A stretch of 64,000 nt of DNA, taken from NCBI GenBank assembly GCA_963783505.1, contig CAWAOP010000016.1:42623-106622 (forward strand). The letters run 5' to 3'. Each line of letters starts with the position of its first letter. Position 1 is the stretch's first letter. Made by a program: the position numbers and the translations under genes. The notes below the pieces were generated by a model. That model did no database searches. It had not been told where the DNA came from and was given only the letters and a program-made list of their open reading frames with translations. The stretch is from BOG-224 sp963783505 (lineage in GTDB: Bacteria > Acidobacteriota > Terriglobia > Bryobacterales > Bryobacteraceae). Of the stretch, positions 18,512 through 27,476 are shown piece after piece.

Positions 18512-19870
18512 ATGCGAAAAGGGCCCGCCGTCTTCGCAGAAGGTGAGGTCCTCGTGCCGCCGACGCAACCCGAATCCCAGATTGAAGACGCACTGTACCG
18601 GAAGATTACAAAGCGAATCCTGCCATTCCTGTTTCTTTGTTATCTGCTGGCCTATGTCGATCGGGTCAACGTGGGATTCGCCAAGCTCCAGATGCAGTCG
18701 GATCTGAAGCTGAGCGACACCGCCTATGGCCTGGGAGCCGGGATCTTCTTCTTCATCGGCTATTTCCTGTTCGAGATTCCCGCGAACATGATGCTGCGCA
18801 AACTCGGCGCGCGGCGCTGGATCGGGCCGATTATGATCGTGTGGGGCATCGTCTCCGCCGGCACGCTGCTCACGCGCGGGCCGCATAGCTATTACGCCGC
18901 CCGATTTCTGCTCGGCATCGTCGAATCCGGTTTCTTCCCCGGCGTCATACTTTACCTGACGTTCTGGTACACGCGGAAGCATCGCGCCAAAATCGTATCG
19001 GCGTTTATGACCGCCATACCCATTTCCAGCGTGCTTGCGTCTCCGATCTCCGGTTGGATTCTAAAACGCATGACTGCGATGGGTGGACTTGCTCCCTGGC
19101 AGTGGCTGTTCCTGATCGAAGGCATCCCCCCCATTCTCGTGGGCGTCGTCACCCTGTTCTATCTCCCCGACGGCCCGGCGAAGGCCAAATGGCTCGCCCC
19201 AGAGGAACGCGAACTGGTCCTCCGCCGCCTCGATCAGGAGGAGGAAATCAAACGGAGCGCGGGCGCGGGAGAATACCGTGTTTTGGAAATCTTCCGCATT
19301 CCTCAAGTCTGGCTCATGTGCCTGATCTATTTCGGGATCAACTCCGGCAGTTACGGTCTCTCGTTATGGCTGCCGCAATTGATCAAGGAAACGATTACGC
19401 CGGACCCCCAGGCCATCGGCTGGATCGTTGCGATTCCCTGGGGCGCCGGGGCAGTGGCGATGTACCTTTCCGGCCGGCATTCCGATAGAACCGGCGAAAG
19501 GCGCTGGCACATTGCGGCTCCGCTTCTCATCGGCGCCGCGGCCTTCTCCTTTAGCGCCATCCCAGGCCTCTCCGGCGTCGTGGGACTTGCGGCGCTGACC
19601 TTCGCGGCCTGCGGCATCCTGTGCGCCAATTCCGTGTTCTGGACGCTCCCCTCGGCGCTCCTATCCGGCGCAGCCGCCGCCGCTGGAATCGCCTTCATTA
19701 ATTCCGTCGGCAATCTGGGAGGCGGAGCGGGCCCATATCTCGTGGGTTACATTCGCGACCATACCCATAGCATGTTCGCCGCCTTGCTCCTGCTCTCCTT
19801 CTTCGCGCTCGTTTCCGGGCTGGTTGCTTTGTGGGTAGCGCGCGCGAAGGCCGTCGCGAAAGCCGGCTAG
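18512..19870 (+). CDS. MFS transporter, anion:cation symporter (ACS) type
   Basis: A 12-segment major facilitator protein of about 452 residues. LLAYVDRVNVGFAKL after the first segment and the FFIGYFLFEIPANMML stretch are typical of the ACS/phthalate-sugar acid group, which takes up organic anions such as hexuronates or tartrate with protons. FLLGIVESGFFPGVILYL is also conserved. The ATG at 18512 is used; a GTG at 18554 with GGTGAGG upstream is an alternative. It is divergent from the transaldolase gene, and might import its substrates. Confidence 0.85.
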   Translation: MRKGPAVFAEGEVLVPPTQPESQIEDALYRKITKRILPFLFLCYLLAYVDRVNVGFAKLQMQSDLKLSDTAYGLGAGIFFFIGYFLFEIPANMMLRKLGARRWIGPIMIVWGIVSAGTLLTRGPHSYYAARFLLGIVESGFFPGVILYLTFWYTRKHRAKIVSAFMTAIPISSVLASPISGWILKRMTAMGGLAPWQWLFLIEGIPPILVGVVTLFYLPDGPAKAKWLAPEERELVLRRLDQEEEIKRSAGAGEYRVLEIFRIPQVWLMCLIYFGINSGSYGLSLWLPQLIKETITPDPQAIGWIVAIPWGAGAVAMYLSGRHSDRTGERRWHIAAPLLIGAAAFSFSAIPGLSGVVGLAALTFAACGILCANSVFWTLPSALLSGAAAAAGIAFINSVGNLGGGAGPYLVGYIRDHTHSMFAALLLLSFFALVSGLVALWVARAKAVAKAG

Positions 19871-19955
19871 CGGCGTCTCCACATAGCGCGCGGCGAAGCC
19901 CGGGCCTCCTCGGGGTGCTACTCTCTATATTTCGGAATTTCGGAGCATAAATACC

Positions 19956-20453
19956 ATGACCACGATCGACAACCTCAAGGAAGCCTTCGCCGGCGAGAGT
20001 CAGGCGAATCAAAAGTACCGGGCTTTCGCCAAGAAGGCCGAGCAGGACGGTTATCCCAACGTCGCGCGCCTGTTCCGTACGGCGGCTGAAGCCGAGCGGA
20101 TCCACGCCGAAGGGCATTTGAAGAGCCTGGACGGGATCGGCTCGACGGCGGACAATCTGAAGGCCGCCATTGAAGGCGAAACCTACGAGTTCACCTCCAT
20201 GTACCCGCCGATGCTCGCTCGGGCGACCGAGGAAGGCCACCGCGCGCGATTCATGTTCGGCTACGCCGTGCAGGCGGAGGCCGTGCACGCCGAACTGTAT
20301 CGGCGCGCGGCGGAGGCTGTCGCTCAGGGCAAGGACCTCAGTGAGGTCAAGTTCTACTTGTGCCCGGTTTGCGGGCACATCGAGTTCGGCGAACCGCCCG
20401 AGCGTTGCCCGATCTGCGGAACGTACGCCGCAAAATTCACGGAAGCCGCCTGA
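19956..20453 (+). CDS. Rubrerythrin family protein
   Basis: A 165-residue peroxide-scavenging protein of the cytoplasm. The N-terminal four-helix domain supplies the di-iron site (FAGESQANQKYR, AEAERIHAEGH, QAEAVHAELYRR). The C-terminal rubredoxin-like domain has CPVCGH and CPICGTYA, four cysteines for one iron. Its presence suggests protection against oxygen or peroxide in low-oxygen conditions. It is followed after 68 bases by proC. Confidence 0.95.
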   Translation: MTTIDNLKEAFAGESQANQKYRAFAKKAEQDGYPNVARLFRTAAEAERIHAEGHLKSLDGIGSTADNLKAAIEGETYEFTSMYPPMLARATEEGHRARFMFGYAVQAEAVHAELYRRAAEAVAQGKDLSEVKFYLCPVCGHIEFGEPPERCPICGTYAAKFTEAA

Positions 20454-20521
20454 TATCCTCAAGATTTGCATGGCGCCGGAGGCGCAGGACGTGCCCAAGC
20501 GGCAGCGAATGGAGGTGAGCC

Positions 20522-21418
20522 ATGCCTGAACAGCGCGGACGCAAAACGCCGATCGTCGACGAAGGTATGACGCTCGGCGTCATAGGCGCCGGAGTGATGG
20601 GCCGAACGCTGATTCGCGGCATCCTATCGAGCGGGATCATCGCGCCCGGCCGGGTTTGGGCCGCGGATAAGCACGCCAGCGTGTGCGAAGCCGCCAGCGC
20701 CGAGCTGGGCATACCGGTTGAAACCGATTATCGCGCCCGGGTTCCTTCCGCCAGCCTCATCCTGATGTGCGTGAAGCCGGCTGACGCCGCGACCGTGCTC
20801 GAAGCGCTGCGAAACGCGGGGCTCCGTCCCAAGACGCTATTGATTTCTATTTTGGCGGGCGTTTCCACCGAGCGGCTCGAGATGTCGCTTGGCGCCGAGA
20901 ACCCCGTTGTGCGCGCCATGCCGAATACGCCGGCGGTGGTCGGCGAGGGCATGACGGTGGTCTGCGGCGGCAGCCGGGCGACCAAGGCGCACCTGGAGCG
21001 CGCCATGCGCGTCTTCGAAGCCATCGGGAAATGCTTCTCGCTTGACGAGCATCACTTCAACGCCGCGACGGCGCTGAGCGGAAGCGGTCCCGCTTACCAG
21101 TTCCTCATCATGGAAGCGCTCGCCGACGCGGGCGTACGGGTGGGGCTCCCGCGTCAACTGGCGCTCACTCTCGTAGCGCAGACCGCGCTGGGCGCGGCGC
21201 GCATGGTGCTGACGACCGGCCGCCATCCGGCTTCGTTGCGCGACGATGTGACTACTCCCGCCGGCTGCACCATCGGAGCTCTGCTCATGCTCGAAGACGG
21301 ACGAATCCGTTCGGTGCTCGCGAGAGCGGTAGAGGAAGCCGCGAGGATATCGGCCCATCTCGGCGGCCCCTCACAGAAGGCGCAGGAGGCTCCGGCGAGT
21401 CACCGCCCGGGGCACTGA
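20522..21418 (+). CDS. proC: Pyrroline-5-carboxylate reductase
   Basis: It catalyses the last step of proline synthesis, reducing pyrroline-5-carboxylate with NAD(P)H. Rossmann start LGVIGAGVMGRTLIRGIL, then RAMPNTPAVVGEGM and the C-terminal signature LSGSGPAYQFLIMEALADAG with DDVTTPAGCTIGAL. The length is 298 residues with about 15 extra residues at the front; a near-perfect GGAGGTGA 5 bases before the ATG at 20522 supports this start. The last 25 residues (QKAQEAPASHRPGH) are non-conserved. Confidence 0.95.
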   Translation: MPEQRGRKTPIVDEGMTLGVIGAGVMGRTLIRGILSSGIIAPGRVWAADKHASVCEAASAELGIPVETDYRARVPSASLILMCVKPADAATVLEALRNAGLRPKTLLISILAGVSTERLEMSLGAENPVVRAMPNTPAVVGEGMTVVCGGSRATKAHLERAMRVFEAIGKCFSLDEHHFNAATALSGSGPAYQFLIMEALADAGVRVGLPRQLALTLVAQTALGAARMVLTTGRHPASLRDDVTTPAGCTIGALLMLEDGRIRSVLARAVEEAARISAHLGGPSQKAQEAPASHRPGH

Positions 21419-21492
21419 GACCGCGCGGAAGGTGGCCGGCGCCCTGGACTCCATCGCTTGCGCCTCGGCAAGCGATCTCCTATCGTGAGTGC

Positions 21493-22284
21493 ATGGCGGC
21501 GATCACGTTTCACGTCGAGAAACTGGAGGTTCAGATTTACGAGGACCGCCGGGAGATGGGCGCGGCGGCTGCCGCCGCCGCGGAAGCGGCGATTTTGGAC
21601 GCGCTATCGCGCCAGGAATTCGCGCGCGTGCTCTTCGCCGCGGCGCCCTCGCAAAACGAAACGCTGGAAGGTCTGCGTAAGAGCGGCGCCATTGACTGGA
21701 CACGGGTCGAAGCATTCCACCTGGATGAGTATCTCGGTTTGGACGCGCACCACCCGGCTTCATTCCGCCGGTTTCTGCGCGAGCGCATTCTGGATTTCGT
21801 TCCGGTGCGCGCGTTCCACGAACTGCGAGCGGATGCTCAGGATAACGAAGCGGAATGCGCACGCTACGCGGGGCTCGTTCGCGAGCGGGGAATCGACCTG
21901 GCTCTCGTCGGCATCGGCGAGAACGGCCACCTCGCATTCATAGATCCGCCGGAATGCGATTTCGACGATCCCCGCGACGTGCGTGTGGTGAACCTGGACG
22001 CCGCGTGCCGCATGCAACAGGTCCACGACGGCGCTTTCGCGCGCTTCGAAGACACGCCGCCGCGGGCGCTCTCGATGACGGTTCCGGCCATCCTGCGCGC
22101 GCGCAGACTGGTGGTCTCGGTTCCCTCGACATCGAAACAAAACGCCGTGAAGGCGGCGCTGGAAGGGCCGGTCAGCACGGCCTGCCCAGCTTCCATCCTG
22201 CGGCGGCACGGCGGCGCCACGCTCTTTCTCGACTGGGATTCCGCCGCGCCGCTCAGGCCACATCCCGCGCGTGGTGTTCTGTAA
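21493..22284 (+). CDS. Glucosamine-6-phosphate deaminase / 6-phosphogluconolactonase family protein
   Basis: A 263-residue sugar isomerase-type enzyme. FHLDEYLGLDAHHPASF matches the NagB active-site segment, and LALVGIGENGHLAFIDPP is close to the NagB GIGxNGHIAFNEP signature; SMTVPAILRAR is also typical. It most likely converts glucosamine 6-phosphate to fructose 6-phosphate and ammonia, feeding amino sugars into glycolysis. The FIDPP instead of FNEP, and the lack of nag genes nearby, leave some doubt about substrate. It ends 38 bases before the first malic enzyme gene. Confidence 0.8.
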   Translation: MAAITFHVEKLEVQIYEDRREMGAAAAAAAEAAILDALSRQEFARVLFAAAPSQNETLEGLRKSGAIDWTRVEAFHLDEYLGLDAHHPASFRRFLRERILDFVPVRAFHELRADAQDNEAECARYAGLVRERGIDLALVGIGENGHLAFIDPPECDFDDPRDVRVVNLDAACRMQQVHDGAFARFEDTPPRALSMTVPAILRARRLVVSVPSTSKQNAVKAALEGPVSTACPASILRRHGGATLFLDWDSAAPLRPHPARGVL

Positions 22285-22297
22285 CAAGAATTACAGA

Positions 22298-22303
22298 TAT
22301 AAT
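22298..22303 (+). promoter_or_regulatory. Conserved -10 box just before the first malic enzyme gene
   Basis: TATAAT, a perfect -10 hexamer, begins exactly 25 bases before the ATG, and a GAAAGG ribosome site lies between. The same layout occurs before the second copy (25006). No good -35 is visible; the transcript leader would be only about a dozen bases. Confidence 0.55.
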
Positions 22304-22322
22304 TATCCTGAAAGGTGGACAC

Positions 22323-24611
22323 ATGGCCATTCGTCCCGAAGACGCTCTGGAGTATCATTCCTCAAATCCTCCCGGCAAGGTCTCGGTGGTTCCCTCCAAG
22401 CCGTGCCACACGCAGCGCGACCTGAGCCTGGCCTACACGCCCGGAGTCGCGGTCCCATGCAAGGAGATCGAACGCGATCCCGGACTGGCGTACAAGTACA
22501 CCTCAAAAGGAAACCTGGTGGGAGTGATCAGCAACGGGACCGCCGTGCTGGGACTCGGCAACATCGGCGCACTGGCGGGCAAGCCCGTAATGGAAGGCAA
22601 GGGAGTGTTGTTCAAACGCTTCGCCGATATCGACGTTTTCGATATCGAACTCGACGCGCAGAAGCCCGAAGACGTCGTTCGCATCTGCCGGGCGCTGGAG
22701 CCCACGTTCGGCGGAATCAACCTGGAGGACATCAAAGCGCCGGAGTGTTTTTATATCGAGGAAGAGCTGAAGAAGACCATGAAGATACCGGTCTTCCACG
22801 ACGATCAGCACGGCACGGCGATCATCTCGGGCGCGGCCCTGCTCAACGCGCTTGAAATTGCCGGCAAGAACATCGAAAGCGTCAAGATCGTGTTCAGCGG
22901 AGCGGGCGCGGCCGCCCTGGCTTGCGCGGCCCATCTGGTCAGACTGGGAGCGAGGCGCGAGAACATCGCGATGAGCGACATCCTGGGCGTGGTCTACGAA
23001 GGCCGCACCGAAGGGATGAATCCGTATATGGAGCGGTTCGCCGCAAAGACGGAAGCGCGGACCCTCGCCGAGGCGTTGGTGGGCGCGGATGTTTTCTTCG
23101 GCCTCTCGGCCGCTGGAGTGCTCAAGCCCGAAATGCTCGCCGGCATGGCTCCCCGTCCCATCGTCTTCGCGCTGGCCAACCCCGATCCCGAGATCCCCTA
23201 CGATGTCGCCAAGGCCGCCCGGCCGGACGCCATTGTGGCCACGGGCCGCTCGGATTTTCCCAACCAGGTGAACAACGTTCTGGGCTTCCCGTTCATCTTC
23301 CGCGGCGCGCTGGATGTGCGCGCCACTACCATCAACGACGAGATGAAGCTGGCGGCCACCCGCGCACTGGCCTCCCTGGCCAAAGCGGACGTGCCGGACA
23401 ATGTTTTGCGCGCCTATGACGTAGATCGCATGGAGTTTGGGCCCGAGTATATTCTTCCCAAGCCGTTCGACACGCGCGTGCTGATATGGGAGGCCTCCGC
23501 CGTGGCGCAGGCGGCTATGGAAACGGGCGTTGCGCGGCAACCGGTGAACCTGGCGGAGTACCGCGACGCGCTGGAGAAGCGGCTCGGCAAATCGCGGGAA
23601 GTGATGCGCGCCATGATTCACAAGGCGCAGCGGTCGCCCAAGAGGATCGTGTTCACCGAGGGCGAAGAACCCAAGATCCTGAGGGCATGCCAGATCCTCC
23701 TGGACGAACGGATCGCGGTTCCTATCCTGCTCGGGGACGAACAAAAGATTCGGGCCAAGGTCGAAGAGCTGCACTTGCATTTGGAAGGAGCCCAAATCGT
23801 CAATCCTCTCCGGTTCAGGCGCATCGCCGAATACGTCGAGGAGTTTTATCAATTGCGCTTGCGCAAGGGCGTCACGCGCACCGAAGCCGAACGTCTCATC
23901 CTCAACCCGGTCAGCTTCGGCAGCATGATGGTGCGGCTGGACGACGCCGATGCGCTCATCGGCGGCCTGACTACCCACTATCCGGACACCATCCGGCCTG
24001 CCCTGCAAGTGATTCCCGTGCGATCCGAGGTGAACAGGGTGGCGGGCATCTACGTGATGATCACGCCGAAGGGCGGCGTGTATTTCCTGGCGGACGCCAC
24101 GGTCAATATCGAGCCGGCCGCCGAGGACCTGGCCGAAATCGCCATCATGACCGCGGAGAAGGCCCTCCGTTTCAACCAGGAGCCGCGCGTGGCCATGCTG
24201 TCCTTCTCCAATTTCGGCAGCACGCGCCACCCGCTGGCGGAGAAGGTGCGACGAGCGGTGGAGATCGTCCGCCAGCGCGCGCCGGGCCTGATGATCGATG
24301 GCGAGATGCAGGCCGATACGGCGGTCGTGCCGAAGATCATCGAGGAAACTTACCCCTTCAGCGCGCTTCGCGGCGGGGCCAATGTGCTCATTTTCCCGAA
24401 CCTGGAAGCGGGCAACATCGCTTACAAGCTGTTGCAGCGCGTAGGCGGCGCCGAGATGATCGGCCCGCTGCTGGCGGGCCTGAGCAAGCCCGTCCACGTC
24501 TTGCAGCGCGACAGCGAGGTGAATGAGATCGTCTACGTGGCCGCCGTAGCCGTGGTGGACGCGCAGGAAGTGGGACGGCCCTACAGGACCTTGCGCGCGG
24601 TGACGGTGTGA
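22323..24611 (+). CDS. maeB: NADP-dependent malic enzyme with phosphotransacetylase domain, copy 1
   Basis: A 762-residue MaeB-type enzyme that decarboxylates malate to pyruvate with NADP reduction. The malic enzyme half (about 1-420) shows LAYTPGVAVPCKEI, HDDQHGTAIISGAALLNAL and the dinucleotide site VFSGAGAAALACAAH. The C-terminal half (about 430-762) is phosphotransacetylase-like (RIVFTEGEEPKILRACQIL, MIDGEMQADTAVVP), normally a regulatory module. The frame is open further upstream, overlapping the NagB-like gene, but the ATG at 22323 with AAAGG fits homologues. A second, same-length copy follows directly. Confidence 0.95.
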   Translation: MAIRPEDALEYHSSNPPGKVSVVPSKPCHTQRDLSLAYTPGVAVPCKEIERDPGLAYKYTSKGNLVGVISNGTAVLGLGNIGALAGKPVMEGKGVLFKRFADIDVFDIELDAQKPEDVVRICRALEPTFGGINLEDIKAPECFYIEEELKKTMKIPVFHDDQHGTAIISGAALLNALEIAGKNIESVKIVFSGAGAAALACAAHLVRLGARRENIAMSDILGVVYEGRTEGMNPYMERFAAKTEARTLAEALVGADVFFGLSAAGVLKPEMLAGMAPRPIVFALANPDPEIPYDVAKAARPDAIVATGRSDFPNQVNNVLGFPFIFRGALDVRATTINDEMKLAATRALASLAKADVPDNVLRAYDVDRMEFGPEYILPKPFDTRVLIWEASAVAQAAMETGVARQPVNLAEYRDALEKRLGKSREVMRAMIHKAQRSPKRIVFTEGEEPKILRACQILLDERIAVPILLGDEQKIRAKVEELHLHLEGAQIVNPLRFRRIAEYVEEFYQLRLRKGVTRTEAERLILNPVSFGSMMVRLDDADALIGGLTTHYPDTIRPALQVIPVRSEVNRVAGIYVMITPKGGVYFLADATVNIEPAAEDLAEIAIMTAEKALRFNQEPRVAMLSFSNFGSTRHPLAEKVRRAVEIVRQRAPGLMIDGEMQADTAVVPKIIEETYPFSALRGGANVLIFPNLEAGNIAYKLLQRVGGAEMIGPLLAGLSKPVHVLQRDSEVNEIVYVAAVAVVDAQEVGRPYRTLRAVTV

Positions 24612-24681
24612 GGGGGGAAGTTTCGTCCTGCTCCCGATGTGCGCGGGACACGAAGCTAGGAGACGCTGCGCGCTAGCCCGT

Positions 24682-24882
24682 TAGGGCGAAAGATAGTAGC
24701 CCATGGCGTGAGCCATGGGAAGCGAGCGAATGAAACCAGCCCCGGAACGGGGCGAAAGAGAGTGTCAGTTCGAGACCGGTCTTGCGGGCCGTATCTTTCG
24801 CCCCGTTCCGGGGCTGAACTCCATTGAATCCGGACCCAGCACTCACGTGCTGGGCTATTTTCCGCCGCCCCGTTCCGGGGCT
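24682..24882. repeat. Repeat family B, copy 1 (inverted repeats between the malic enzyme genes)
   Basis: The 420-base gap between the two malic enzyme genes holds a cluster of related palindromes. A perfect 22-base inverted repeat (24738-24759 and 24794-24815) carries the core CCCCGGAACGGGG plus GCGAAAGA. A further half-copy lies at 24866-24882. The left part (24684-24721, GGGCGAAAGATAGTAGCCC, then a CCATGGCGTGAGCCATGG hairpin) aligns with 37219-37260. No coding function is seen; the rest of the gap is unremarkable. Confidence 0.75.
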
Positions 24883-25005
24883 TGGCCATCGCGCGAACAA
24901 AAGCCCCCCCTTGGGCCGCGGGATCGGGCGTCCAAGCGCCTGATCCGTTTCCGGCCACTCGGCGATGGCCACCTGGATCGGCCGCCCCCTCACCAGACAC
25001 AACGG

Positions 25006-25011
25006 TATAAT
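25006..25011 (+). promoter_or_regulatory. Conserved -10 box just before the second malic enzyme gene
   Basis: TATAAT begins 25 bases before the ATG at 25031, the same spacing as in copy 1. The flanks TCTCCAGAAAGGTAACG and TATCCTGAAAGGTGGAC align closely, so this mini-promoter was duplicated with the gene or kept by selection. Confidence 0.55.
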
Positions 25012-25030
25012 TCTCCAGAAAGGTAACGTT

Positions 25031-27319
25031 ATGGCTATCCGTCCGGAAGACGCTCTGGAATATCATTCTTCAAATCCCCCCGGCAAGGTGTCGGTGGTTC
25101 CCACCAAGCCTTGCCGCACGCAGCGCGACTTGAGCCTCGCCTATACCCCCGGCGTCGCCGTTCCTTGCAAGGAGATCGAACGAGAGCCCGGGCTGGCGTA
25201 TAAGTACACGGCCAAGGGAAACCTGGTGGCTGTGATCAGCAACGGGACCGCCGTGCTGGGACTCGGCAATATCGGCGCGCTGGCCGGCAAGCCGGTGATG
25301 GAAGGGAAGGGCGTGTTGTTCAAACGCTTCGCCGATATCGACGTATTCGATATCGAACTGGACACCGAGAACGCCAATGAGATCATCCGCACGTGCCAGA
25401 TTCTTGAGCCGACGTTTGGCGGCATCAACCTGGAAGACATAAAAGCGCCCGAGTGTTTCTATATCGAGGAAGAGCTCAAGCGGACGATGAAGATCCCGGT
25501 CTTCCACGACGATCAGCACGGCACGGCGATCATCTCCGGCGCGGGGTTGCTGAACGCGCTGGAAATCGTCGGCAAGAAGATCGGCGAAGTCAAAGTGGTT
25601 TTCAACGGCGCGGGAGCGAGCGCCATATCCTGCGCGGCGCATTACGTGAACCTGGGCGTGCGTCGCGAGAACATCGTCATGTGCGATACGAAAGGCGCGA
25701 TTTACGAGGGGCGCACGGAGCACATGAATCCGTATAAGGCGCGCTACGCCTCCCCAACCGCCGCGCGTACGCTGGCGGAAGCCCTGGTCGGAGCGGACGT
25801 CTTCTTTGGCTTGTCCAGCGCGAATTGCGTGACCCCGGAAATGGTGAAAGCCATGGCGCCCAATCCGGTCATCTTCGCGCTGGCCAATCCCGATCCGGAG
25901 ATTCCTTACGACGTAGCGAAGGCCGCGCGGCCCGACGCCATCGTGGCTACGGGCCGCTCGGATTTCCCGAATCAGGTAAACAACGTTCTGGGATTCCCGT
26001 TCATCTTCCGCGGCGCTCTGGACGTGCGCGCCACCGGCATCAACGACGAAATGAAGCTGGCGGCCACCCACGCGCTGGCCGCGCTGGCCAAAGCGGACGT
26101 GCCCGATAGCGTGCTGCGCGCGTACGGAGTCGAGCGCATGGATTTCGGGCGAGAGTACATCATCCCCAAGCCGTTCGACCCGCGCGTGCTGATCTGGGAG
26201 GCTTCCGCCGTGGCGCAGGCGGCCATGGAGACGGGCGTGGCGCAGCAACCGGTGGACATCAAACAGTACCGCGAGGAACTGGAAAAGCGGCTCGGCAAAT
26301 CGCGGGAAGTGATGCGCGCCATGATTCTCAAGGCGCAGCGGGCACCCAAACGCATCGTCTTCACCGAAGGCGAGGAAGCCAAGATTCTGCGCGCCTGTCA
26401 GATCCTGCTGGACGAGCGAATCGCTTTTCCGATTCTGCTCGGCGACGAGGAAAAGATTCGCGCCAAGACCGAAGAACTGCGCCTGCATTTGGAGGGCGCA
26501 CAGATCGTTGACCCGCGTAAGTTCCCGCGCCTGCCCGAATACCTCGAGGAATTCTACCTTTTGCGCCGGCGCAAGGGCATCACGCGCACCGAAGCCGAAC
26601 ACCTCATCGTCGAACCCGTCAGTTTCGGCAGCATCATGGTGCGCCGGGGCGATGCGGACGCGCTCATTGGTGGGCTGACGACGCACTATCCGGACACCAT
26701 CCGGCCGGCCCTGCAGATCATTCCGCCGCGCCACGAGGTGAGCCGGGTGGCGGGCGTCTATCTGATGATCACGCCGAACGGCGGCGTCTACTTCCTGGCG
26801 GATGCGACGGTCAATATCGAGCCAACCTCGGAGGACCTGGCTGAAATCGCCATCATGGCCGCCGAAGAGGCCTACCGCTTCAACCAGGAGCCGCGCGTGG
26901 CCATGCTTTCCTTTTCTAATTTCGGGAGCACGCGCCACCCGTTGGCCGAAAAGGTGCGCCGCGCCGTGGAACTGGTGCGCCAGCGTGCGCCCTTCCTCAT
27001 GATCGATGGCGAGATGCAGGCGGATACGGCCGTAGTGCCGCGCATCATCGACGAGACGTACCCGTTCAGCACCTTGCGGGGCGGGGCCAACGTGCTGGTT
27101 TTTCCCAACCTGGAAGCGGGGAACATCGCCTACAAGCTATTGCAGCGAGTGGGAGGAGCCGAGCTGATCGGCCCGCTGCTGGCGGGGCTGAGCAAGCCCG
27201 TGCACGTGTTGCAGCGCGGCAGCGAAGTGAACGAGATCGTCTACGTTGCCGCCGTGGCCGTCGTTGATGCGCAGGAAGTGGGACGGCCATACAGGACCTT
27301 GAGCGGGGTTGCGGGTTAG
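25031..27319 (+). CDS. maeB: NADP-dependent malic enzyme with phosphotransacetylase domain, copy 2
   Basis: The second of two tandem MaeB-type genes, 762 residues like copy 1, with the same domain order and only scattered substitutions. The dinucleotide site reads VFNGAGASAISCAAH here (copy 1 VFSGAGAAALACAAH), and the segment after it (SPTAARTLAEALVGADVFFG) has diverged more than the rest. All catalytic segments appear intact, so both copies should be active. The divergence near the cofactor-binding region could mean a shift in cofactor preference or regulation. Repeat A copy 3 begins 26 bases after the stop. Confidence 0.95.
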   Translation: MAIRPEDALEYHSSNPPGKVSVVPTKPCRTQRDLSLAYTPGVAVPCKEIEREPGLAYKYTAKGNLVAVISNGTAVLGLGNIGALAGKPVMEGKGVLFKRFADIDVFDIELDTENANEIIRTCQILEPTFGGINLEDIKAPECFYIEEELKRTMKIPVFHDDQHGTAIISGAGLLNALEIVGKKIGEVKVVFNGAGASAISCAAHYVNLGVRRENIVMCDTKGAIYEGRTEHMNPYKARYASPTAARTLAEALVGADVFFGLSSANCVTPEMVKAMAPNPVIFALANPDPEIPYDVAKAARPDAIVATGRSDFPNQVNNVLGFPFIFRGALDVRATGINDEMKLAATHALAALAKADVPDSVLRAYGVERMDFGREYIIPKPFDPRVLIWEASAVAQAAMETGVAQQPVDIKQYREELEKRLGKSREVMRAMILKAQRAPKRIVFTEGEEAKILRACQILLDERIAFPILLGDEEKIRAKTEELRLHLEGAQIVDPRKFPRLPEYLEEFYLLRRRKGITRTEAEHLIVEPVSFGSIMVRRGDADALIGGLTTHYPDTIRPALQIIPPRHEVSRVAGVYLMITPNGGVYFLADATVNIEPTSEDLAEIAIMAAEEAYRFNQEPRVAMLSFSNFGSTRHPLAEKVRRAVELVRQRAPFLMIDGEMQADTAVVPRIIDETYPFSTLRGGANVLVFPNLEAGNIAYKLLQRVGGAELIGPLLAGLSKPVHVLQRGSEVNEIVYVAAVAVVDAQEVGRPYRTLSGVAG

Positions 27320-27345
27320 CCTGGATTCCGAATCTCAGAGTCCCC

Positions 27346-27476
27346 GTATCAGGGCACGGCTTGAGCCGTGCCGATAAGCGTGAATAAAACCAACGCCTTC
27401 AGGCGCCGGTTCCGCGGCGGCTAAAGCCGAGGGCTTTCCGCCTTTGTTCGGCACGGCTAAAGCCATGCCCTGATAC
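27346..27476. repeat. Palindromic repeat family A, copy 3
   Basis: A 131-base element with the same perfect 11-base inverted ends as copy 2 (27346-27356 and 27466-27476) and the internal GCGGCTAAAGCCG palindrome. GATTCCGAATC precedes it, as in the other copies. It again sits directly after a plus-strand gene. Confidence 0.85.

Noticed and set aside
22503..24497. 664-residue minus-strand open frame, with a similar 622-residue one at 25070-26938
   Set aside because: Each lies opposite one malic enzyme copy. Their similarity to each other only reflects the duplication.
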